7,288 nucleotides of DNA from positions 1 through 7,288 of the forward strand of contig JAHEGF010000069.1 in NCBI GenBank assembly GCA_024645155.1, written 5' to 3'. The notes beneath the pieces are model-generated. The model did not search any database. It saw only the letters and a program-made list of their open reading frames with translations, and was not told the DNA's origin. Shown here one piece after another: positions 1 to 6,000 of the stretch. How positions within the stretch are numbered: position 1 is the stretch's first letter; every line of letters starts with the position of its first letter. Made by a program: the position numbers and the translations under genes. Source of the DNA: Phyllobacteriaceae bacterium. GTDB taxonomy: Bacteria > Pseudomonadota > Alphaproteobacteria > Rhizobiales > Rhizobiaceae.

Positions 1-346
1 GCTGTTCATGACAGTCGCAGAAGAGGGTACGCGGTCCAGCCTGCCGGATATCATTTTCTATGCCGCCGGTGGCCTGATCGGTGCTGCCGGTGGTGCGGTA
101 CAGGCCGCATCACGCACGCTACTTGTCGACCAGGTGCCGCGCGACAAGGTTACCGAGGCTTTCGGGCTTTACGCCCTGTCGGGCAAGGCGACCAGCTTCA
201 TCGGCCCATTGGCGATTGCTTGGGCTACCGGCATGTTCGACAACCAGCGCCTTGGCGTGACACCGGTAGTGCTGCTGTTTTTACTGGGCCTGGTTCTGTT
301 GCCATTTGTAACCAGCCGTCAGGCAGAGGTGAATGCGCAAGCCTGA
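1..346 (+). CDS. UMF1-family MFS transporter, C-terminal part (5' end outside window)
   Basis: This is the last ~114 codons of a membrane transporter whose start lies left of the window; the reading frame is open from base 2 and ends with TGA at 344-346. Three hydrophobic segments are visible, at about nt 50-109 (glycine/alanine-rich), 161-235 and 254-310, followed by a short polar tail. The pattern GGAVQAASRTLL, then FGLYALSGKATSFIGPL, then NQRLGV matches the C-terminal half of UMF1 proteins, the bacterial relatives of yeast Atg22 in the major facilitator superfamily. Atg22 is tied to vacuolar amino-acid efflux; the substrate of bacterial UMF1 members is not established, so none is assigned. 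It converges on purH with 5 bases between the stop codons, which leaves no room for a separate terminator. The internal ATG at base 8 is not thought to be the true start because the family has about 12 membrane helices. Confidence 0.85.
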   Translation, partial: LFMTVAEEGTRSSLPDIIFYAAGGLIGAAGGAVQAASRTLLVDQVPRDKVTEAFGLYALSGKATSFIGPLAIAWATGMFDNQRLGVTPVVLLFLLGLVLLPFVTSRQAEVNAQA

Positions 347-351
347 CCGGC

Positions 352-1968
<1,617 letters not shown>

Positions 1969-2081
1969 GATGAATCGGTTCCGTTATGTTCCGATGGCGC
2001 GCTAGCACAGGGGCTGTCCGATTCCCACAGTGATTATCGACGCACTGGCTGGCAATCCACTTGAAAGTCTCCGGACAAACC

Positions 2082-2100
2082 GGTCACAGTCCCTGTGACC
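2082..2100 (-). repeat. Perfect 8-bp hairpin across the heparinase-like stop codon
   Basis: GGTCACAG and CTGTGACC form a perfect 8-bp inverted repeat with a 3-base loop; the TGA stop of the heparinase-like gene (2084-2086) lies within one arm. A second short repeat, CCGG-ACAAA-CCGG (2071-2083), touches it on the downstream side. There is no U-run after it in the direction of transcription, so it does not look like a classical intrinsic terminator. A 3'-end stabiliser or a partial terminator ahead of purH are possible readings. Confidence 0.45.
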
Positions 2101-3808
2101 AGAGACCGAGGCCGGTACGCGTCAGGTACCAGGTCAGTTCCGGAAACTCGGCGACAGGATAATGAAGCACGATCTGACGGGTTTTCCATGGCCCCCGCAG
2201 GCCGGCGAAATAGATCGACTCATCCATGGCTGGCGCAACCTGCTCGCAGGTGAATATCCAGGAATCGCCCTGGTTGGTCATCAGCATCAGGCGGCCTTCG
2301 CCGTCGAGAAGGGGGTGTACATCGGGATGCAGGTGAAAGCGCAGGTCCACGATGTGATTGTCAGCGGGCAAAGGCGTCTTGCCGCGGTTGCGGAAAAAGC
2401 GGTCCGTTCCCTGCAGGACACTGCCATTTTCCCGCAGTTCCAGGCGGCGCTCATGGTAGAGTCCGAAACGCGAAAGATATCCGTCGTGGCTTGCGGTGAA
2501 ACTCTGGCTTTCCTTGTCATCGTGACGCTCACAGGGGACATTTTGCGGTCCAGCGAGGATCGGCGAACCGATTTGCTCCCTGATCCATCCGCTGGTGGTA
2601 AAGCGGCATGATGACGTGTCGTTCACTGTTGCGGTGGAATGTGCCGCGGTGGCCCTGGCCAGCGGGCGGTAGTCAGACGGGCCGAAATTGTCGACACCGG
2701 AATTGACTATGTAGCAATGTCTTCCCGATGACATCTCGAATGACAGGCAGCCGGCATGGGCATTGCGCGAAATTGGTACCGGTGGCGGTTTGCCGGTATC
2801 GGCAATGACGGTCGTATGTCCCATCGACATCCGCTCATAACCCGAATGGGTGGCATGAAGCAGCGGTCGACCAGCGGTTTCATCGTGGCGCAATACGGTG
2901 ACTATACGGTCAGGGATGGTTGCTCCAACGCCGTTGAAGCGGGCCAGATTGCCGTCCTCATGGCGAAAGAAACGCAACGCCGGCAACATGCGATCGACGG
3001 CGTTCACCAGTGCTGTGGGCGGTTCGGCTGCCTGATTTGCGTAGGTTTGCCGCAACGGGAGAAGGTCGGCCAGCAATTCGAGAATGATTTCGGGGTTGCG
3101 TGACACATGGCCACCGTCAGGCAGGATCTGCCGGTCGAGTTCGAGACCGAGGTTTCGGCTTGCGGCACGCAGACTTGATGCTGATACCGGCAGGGACAAG
3201 GCGGCAAAGGCAACGGCAATGCGGGCGCGCAAGCGGACATCATCGTCACGCAGGTCCGGCGCAATCGTGCGCAGATAGCGGATCTGCGCCGACAGGGAGC
3301 GCAGATATGACCGGTAGAAAGGCAACTCCGATCCTTGCAGGACAATTGAAGAATGCTGAAGCCAGGCAATGGTTCTCTTGGCGGTTACACCCGCGCCCCA
3401 TGCCGGCGGTTCGATTGCTCGCCCGCACAGCGTGATCCAGTCGTTGACGAGAGAGCGGGCATTGGCGGCGGCCAGATCAGTCCCTGCCTCGCGCAGATGG
3501 CGGAGCCAGCGAAACCCATGGAGCGATGATTGCCATTCCGGTGAAGGCGGTTTGATCAGAAACGGCGATTCGCCGGCGGTGTCGGCGATCTGGCTAGCGA
3601 GGGGAAACCGGCCCGAATAGATTTCCTCGGCAATCAACGGATCGGAAAAGCGGAGGTCCGGCGGCGCAATCAGCACACGGTCAGGTGCCATTCCGGAAAA
3701 GCGCCAGCGGTAAAGCGGACCCGCACGCAGGCGCTGCCGGAACCGTCTCCAGAGTTCCGCCGCCACCAATCCCCAAAGGCGCGGCCCGTCGCCTGCTAAT
3801 CCGGTCAA
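2084..3808 (-). CDS. Heparinase II/III-like family protein
   Basis: The 574-residue product resembles the two-part heparinase II/III family: a helical (alpha/alpha) region at about 95-285, with DGGHVSRNPEIILELLADLL (231-250), then a beta-rich C-terminal domain from about 315. Landmarks there are SGYERMSMGHTTVIADTG (322-339), RATAAHSTATVNDTSS (385-400; His390 sits where the family has its conserved His), GLYHERRLEL (449-458) and DLRFHLHPDV (488-497). Family members cleave acidic polysaccharides by beta-elimination, but alphaproteobacterial members of this type have no substrate that I know of, and I cannot confirm a complete catalytic set. The N-terminus is an Arg-rich amphipathic stretch, with no evident signal peptide. 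The start is TTG: an in-frame TAG lies at 3836-3838, no ATG or GTG lies between it and 3808, and a strong AAGGA sits 7 bases upstream. It lies between rsmB and purH, co-oriented with both. Confidence 0.88.
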   Translation of the reverse strand: MTGLAGDGPRLWGLVAAELWRRFRQRLRAGPLYRWRFSGMAPDRVLIAPPDLRFSDPLIAEEIYSGRFPLASQIADTAGESPFLIKPPSPEWQSSLHGFRWLRHLREAGTDLAAANARSLVNDWITLCGRAIEPPAWGAGVTAKRTIAWLQHSSIVLQGSELPFYRSYLRSLSAQIRYLRTIAPDLRDDDVRLRARIAVAFAALSLPVSASSLRAASRNLGLELDRQILPDGGHVSRNPEIILELLADLLPLRQTYANQAAEPPTALVNAVDRMLPALRFFRHEDGNLARFNGVGATIPDRIVTVLRHDETAGRPLLHATHSGYERMSMGHTTVIADTGKPPPVPISRNAHAGCLSFEMSSGRHCYIVNSGVDNFGPSDYRPLARATAAHSTATVNDTSSCRFTTSGWIREQIGSPILAGPQNVPCERHDDKESQSFTASHDGYLSRFGLYHERRLELRENGSVLQGTDRFFRNRGKTPLPADNHIVDLRFHLHPDVHPLLDGEGRLMLMTNQGDSWIFTCEQVAPAMDESIYFAGLRGPWKTRQIVLHYPVAEFPELTWYLTRTGLGLWSQGL

Positions 3809-3815
3809 AGACCGA

Positions 3816-3822
3816 TCCTTCC
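3816..3822 (-). promoter_or_regulatory. Ribosome binding site deciding the TTG start of the heparinase-like gene
   Basis: On the minus strand GGAAGGA is followed by 7 bases and then TTG (3808-3806). This is near-consensus in sequence and spacing, and it supports the TTG start over later in-frame candidates such as Val15 or Met40. Confidence 0.75.
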
Positions 3823-3914
3823 GAATGAATGTTCCCTACCAATCCCGGTTGCCCCAAGGCCGGCGCGCCGTGATTCCGCACGCCAGTCTAGTGAGTATTG
3901 CCGGTAAAGGGAAT

Positions 3915-3928
3915 CACCGATAACGGTG
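3915..3928 (-). repeat. Inverted repeat with CCGTTATCGG core, 3' of rsmB
   Basis: On the minus strand CACCG-TTAT-CGGTG gives a perfect 5-bp stem with a 4-base loop, 25 bases after the rsmB stop codon and about 110 bases before the heparinase-like start. It is followed by ATTCCCTTTACC, which is too poor in T to call a terminator. The 10-base core CCGTTATCGG recurs at 5388-5397 on the plus strand. Confidence 0.4.
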
Positions 3929-3952
3929 CATGCAACAGGGGCCAGTCGTTGA

Positions 3953-5302
3953 CTATTTCCGGCGCATCCTGGCGGCAAAGAATCCGTCGAGCCCGGCATA
4001 TTTGGGATCGTCCGCTGGCCAATCCGCCGGTGTGGTGCGCAATGTACCCAAAGTGGTCACCATTTTCGCAGCGCCCGGTATTTCGTTTGGTGCAATGGGA
4101 TGATGCTCGACATCGGGATTGTTTGCGAGAAATGCCTCATACAATTGCTCGCCTTCAACCGGATCGAGCGAGCAGTTGGCAAATACTATCGTGCCGCCGG
4201 GAGCGGCGAGGCTGACGGCGCGGGTCAGCAATCTGGTTTGAACCGCAGCCAGATTGTCGATGTCGCGCGCGGACTTTACCCATGGAATATCCGGATGCCT
4301 GCGGATGGTTCCGGTCGATGAACACGGGGCATCAAGAAGGACCGCGTCAAACGTTTGTTCCGGTTCAAAATCGGCAATGGCGGAAACAACGATTTTGGCC
4401 TCCAGATTCAACCGGGTAAGATTGTCGCGCAGTTTTTTCAATCGGTTTGCCGAAATGTCGACTGCTGTGACATTGGCACCGGCAAGCGCAATCTGTGCCG
4501 TTTTGCCACCGGGTGCGGCACACAGGTCCGCAACCCGCTTGCCGCTTATTTCCCCGAGCAGGCAGACCGGCATGGCGGCAGCGGCGTCCTGCACCCACCA
4601 TTGCCCCTCGGCAAAGCCCGGCAATCCGGGAATCGCATCAGATGAATTGCCAAGCCTGACGCTGCCGTTGGGCATGACACGGCCGCCAAGTGTGTCCGCC
4701 CAGTAGTCCGGTGCGGTCTTCACGGTCAAATCGATGGCAGCCTCGTGACGATGCATGGCAACAATCGCAGCTGCCAACTCGGCACCGTATGCACCCACAA
4801 GGCGTTCATGGAACCATTGTGGGCAGTCGTTTGTCTGCGCGAGGGCTGCCGGCAGGGCGCGTTCCTTTCGCCCGGAAATCTTGCGCAACACGGCATTGAC
4901 GAGCCCGGTGAAGCGCCTTGTGCGCGGATCGGAACCGGCATGAGCGACCGCCAGATCAACAGCCGCATGATCGGGAATGTTGAGAAACAGGATCTGCGCA
5001 GCCGCGACATGCAAGATGTGTGATAGCAGCCGTGCATTGTCCGGTAGCGGGCGGTCGAGCCGTGCGTTGATCAGCGCCTCGACCGTGTTTCTGAACCGCA
5101 GGGCGGTGACGAGGATGGCCCTGACCAGCTCACGGTCCCGGCGTTCTAGCGCCAGGAATGCCGGGTTGCCGTTGGCGTGGTCGGTCAGACCGTCAAGGGA
5201 GACCTTCTTGTCGACAACGGCCGCGAGCAGGCGCGCGGCTGCTTCCCGTGCTGCCAATCCGGGCCTTGCGTCTTTTCCCTCATTCACCGGAGCACCCGTC
5301 AT
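3953..5302 (-). CDS. rsmB: 16S rRNA (cytosine-C5)-methyltransferase, RsmB/Sun type
   Basis: RsmB proteins methylate a cytosine of 16S rRNA (C967 in E. coli) using S-adenosylmethionine. Numbering from the ATG at 5300-5302 (449 residues), the N-terminal NusB-like RNA-binding domain spans about 14-150, ending near LVNAVLRKISGR (134-145). The Rossmann methyltransferase domain follows: WWVQDAAAAMP (235-245), SAM-binding motif DLCAAPGGKT (259-268), VDISANRL (281-288), DAPCSSTGTIRRHPD (324-338) with catalytic-region Cys327, and ANCSLDPVEGE (375-385) with Cys377. The two cysteines in PC and CS motifs are the RsmB/NOP2 hallmark. Asn replaces the Thr more usual before Cys377. An in-frame TTG at 5317 would add five residues; I prefer ATG, but neither has a strong Shine-Dalgarno sequence. 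It diverges from the SDHAF4-type gene and lies 144 bases upstream of the heparinase-like gene. Confidence 0.93.
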   Translation of the reverse strand: MTGAPVNEGKDARPGLAAREAAARLLAAVVDKKVSLDGLTDHANGNPAFLALERRDRELVRAILVTALRFRNTVEALINARLDRPLPDNARLLSHILHVAAAQILFLNIPDHAAVDLAVAHAGSDPRTRRFTGLVNAVLRKISGRKERALPAALAQTNDCPQWFHERLVGAYGAELAAAIVAMHRHEAAIDLTVKTAPDYWADTLGGRVMPNGSVRLGNSSDAIPGLPGFAEGQWWVQDAAAAMPVCLLGEISGKRVADLCAAPGGKTAQIALAGANVTAVDISANRLKKLRDNLTRLNLEAKIVVSAIADFEPEQTFDAVLLDAPCSSTGTIRRHPDIPWVKSARDIDNLAAVQTRLLTRAVSLAAPGGTIVFANCSLDPVEGEQLYEAFLANNPDVEHHPIAPNEIPGAAKMVTTLGTLRTTPADWPADDPKYAGLDGFFAARMRRK

Positions 5303-5344
5303 GTGCGCAATATCCAATCTGCTCGATGCCGCGGACTTTGCCTG

Positions 5345-5360
5345 AACGTGTCAGTACGTT
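5345..5360. repeat. Inverted repeat AACGT-N6-ACGTT in the rsmB/SDHAF4 divergent region
   Basis: AACGT and ACGTT form a perfect 5-bp inverted repeat around GTCAGT. It sits between the divergent starts of rsmB and the SDHAF4-type gene, where an operator would be expected. Five-base arms can arise by chance, and no known operator is recognised. Confidence 0.3.
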
Positions 5361-5370
5361 ATTGTGGACA

Positions 5371-5380
5371 AAGGTGAGGA
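5371..5380 (+). promoter_or_regulatory. Strong Shine-Dalgarno-like sequence ahead of an out-of-frame ATG
   Basis: AAGGTGAGGA is followed, after 4 bases, by an ATG at 5385-5387 that opens a 27-codon frame ending with TGA at 5466-5468. This is not the frame of the SDHAF4-type gene, whose ATG is at 5410. The short product (M-P-L-S-A-R-D-C...) resembles nothing I recognise. The site could serve a leader peptide, or could be fortuitous. Confidence 0.3.
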
Positions 5381-5385
5381 CGAAA

Positions 5386-5399
5386 TGCCGTTATCGGCA
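5386..5399 (+). repeat. Inverted repeat with CCGTTATCGG core, 5' of the SDHAF4-type gene
   Basis: TGCCG-TTAT-CGGCA forms a perfect 5-bp stem with a 4-base loop, ending 10 bases before the ATG at 5410. Its core CCGTTATCGG is identical to the one at 3917-3926 (opposite strand). The two outer base pairs differ between the copies but remain paired in both. Confidence 0.4.
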
Positions 5400-5409
5400 C
5401 GAGATTGCA

Positions 5410-5667
5410 ATGAACAAATCACAATCAGGCAAACAATCTGGTGGCCAATCCGGCGTGACAGACACTGAACGCCCGGTGCGAACCGGCGATGGCTGCCGGC
5501 CACCCATTGCCGAAGCAGCGAAGCGTGCGCTTGCGGAAGCCAAGGCACGGCGTACCGCACGGGATGCCGCCATTGCAGAAATGCCGAAGGAAAAAGGCGG
5601 TCGCAACGGGCCGGAGCCCGTTCGCTATGGCGATTGGGAATCCAAGGGTATTGCCAGCGATTTTTGA
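5410..5667 (+). CDS. SDHAF4/DUF1674 family protein (succinate dehydrogenase assembly factor type)
   Basis: This is a small 85-residue hydrophilic protein. A Gln/Ser-rich start is followed by an Ala/Arg/Glu-rich likely helix (about residues 32-60) and the C-terminal signature GPEPVRYGDWESKG, ending in SDF, which defines the DUF1674/SDHAF4 family. In mitochondria SDHAF4 binds the flavinylated SDHA subunit and protects it before the succinate dehydrogenase complex forms; bacterial members are inferred to do the same for SdhA in the cytoplasm. Length and position of the motif at the extreme C-terminus fit the family. ATG at 5410 is chosen because it gives the normal family length. Its own Shine-Dalgarno sequence is weak (CGAG about 8 bases upstream), while a much better one at 5371-5380 points to a different frame. 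It diverges from rsmB. No terminator with a T-run follows it. Confidence 0.88.
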   Translation: MNKSQSGKQSGGQSGVTDTERPVRTGDGCRPPIAEAAKRALAEAKARRTARDAAIAEMPKEKGGRNGPEPVRYGDWESKGIASDF

Positions 5668-5775
5668 TATCTGACAGTTAGGGCAAGTGCGGCTGCGCAT
5701 TATAAATAGTCAAGTACCTGCCGGCCGTTGTTTGCGGGAGTGTATCAGACCGGGATACCAATTCGGGACAAGGCT

Positions 5776-5804
5776 TTGTTAACTGTCTCACGCGGATCGA
5801 TTAT
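5776..5804 (+). promoter_or_regulatory. Candidate sigma-70 promoter for the TadG-like gene
   Basis: TTGTTA (5776-5781), a 17-base spacer and GATTAT (5799-5804) each match the consensus hexamers at four of six positions with ideal spacing. It would give a leader of about 190 bases before the ATG at 6001. A second TTGTTA at 5882 has no good -10 partner. This is a by-eye match only. Confidence 0.25.
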
Positions 5805-5853
5805 GGTTTCCGATTGGTAAAACGGAGCCGAATGCGGGCGGAATCTTTACCGC

Positions 5854-5863
5854 CGGTTAACCG
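5854..5863. repeat. Perfect 10-bp palindrome CGGTTAACCG
   Basis: CGGTTAACCG is its own reverse complement and lies directly after the right arm (TTTACC, 5846-5851) of a wider GGTAAA-N24-TTTACC inverted repeat that starts at 5816. It is about 140 bases before the TadG-like start. A protein-binding site is possible; no known regulator's consensus is matched with certainty. Confidence 0.35.
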
Positions 5864-5960
5864 TCATCACGCTGAATTTCCTTGTTAATCAATGAATACC
5901 GGCAAAATACGGCAAGAGCTCGCGTTAAGATGGCCAGCTGGCAGGAATCCTGCATCTCTA

Positions 5961-5987
5961 TTGGCAAGCGCAGGGGCGCTGTACCAA
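5961..5987 (+). promoter_or_regulatory. Leader hairpin just upstream of the TadG-like ribosome binding site
   Basis: TTGG and CCAA (outer arms) and AGCGC and GCGCT (inner arms, loop AGGG) form a two-part stem of nine pairs with a small internal loop. It ends two bases before the Shine-Dalgarno sequence at 5990. Two further palindromic segments (5933-5942, 5941-5953) lie immediately upstream, so the leader looks structured. Confidence 0.4.
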
Positions 5988-5989
5988 CC

Positions 5990-5994
5990 GGAGA
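5990..5994 (+). promoter_or_regulatory. Ribosome binding site of the TadG-like gene
   Basis: GGAGA lies 6 bases before the ATG at 6001. Sequence and spacing are near ideal and fix the start of a gene that has no stop codon inside the window. Confidence 0.75.
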
Positions 5995-6000
5995 CAGAAA

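Larger units (their letters stand above)
5668..6000. other. 333-base non-coding region rich in inverted repeats
   Basis: I see no gene here: the open frames crossing it lack family signatures, and those at its right end overlap the TadG-like gene out of frame. Inverted repeats are GTATC-N7-GATAC (5742-5758), GGTAAA-N24-TTTACC (5816-5851), the perfect palindrome CGGTTAACCG (5854-5863), the palindrome GCCAGCTGGC (5933-5942), GCAGGA-A-TCCTGC (5941-5953) and AGCGC-AGGG-GCGCT (5967-5980). Four TTAA tetramers lie within about 150 bases. It probably holds the promoter and 5' leader of the TadG-like gene. Confidence 0.6.

Noticed and set aside
2033..2038. GATAAT (minus strand) as a -10 element of a purH promoter
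   Set aside because: No acceptable -35 hexamer lies 16-18 bases upstream, so a promoter cannot be supported from this match alone.
3681..3999. Two overlapping minus-strand open frames (3681-3881 and 3805-3999) between rsmB and the heparinase-like gene
   Set aside because: They overlap the start of the heparinase-like gene and the end of rsmB out of frame and show no recognisable motifs; the 144-base gap holds only the ribosome binding site and a short inverted repeat.
5686..5701. Hairpin AGTGCG-GCTG-CGCATT after the SDHAF4-type gene as an intrinsic terminator
   Set aside because: The stem is short, includes a G-T wobble, and is followed by ATAAATAG rather than a T-run.
5847..5860. TTAC-N6-TTAA as a CtrA binding site
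   Set aside because: The CtrA consensus is TTAA-N7-TTAA; here the spacing is one short and one half-site is imperfect.
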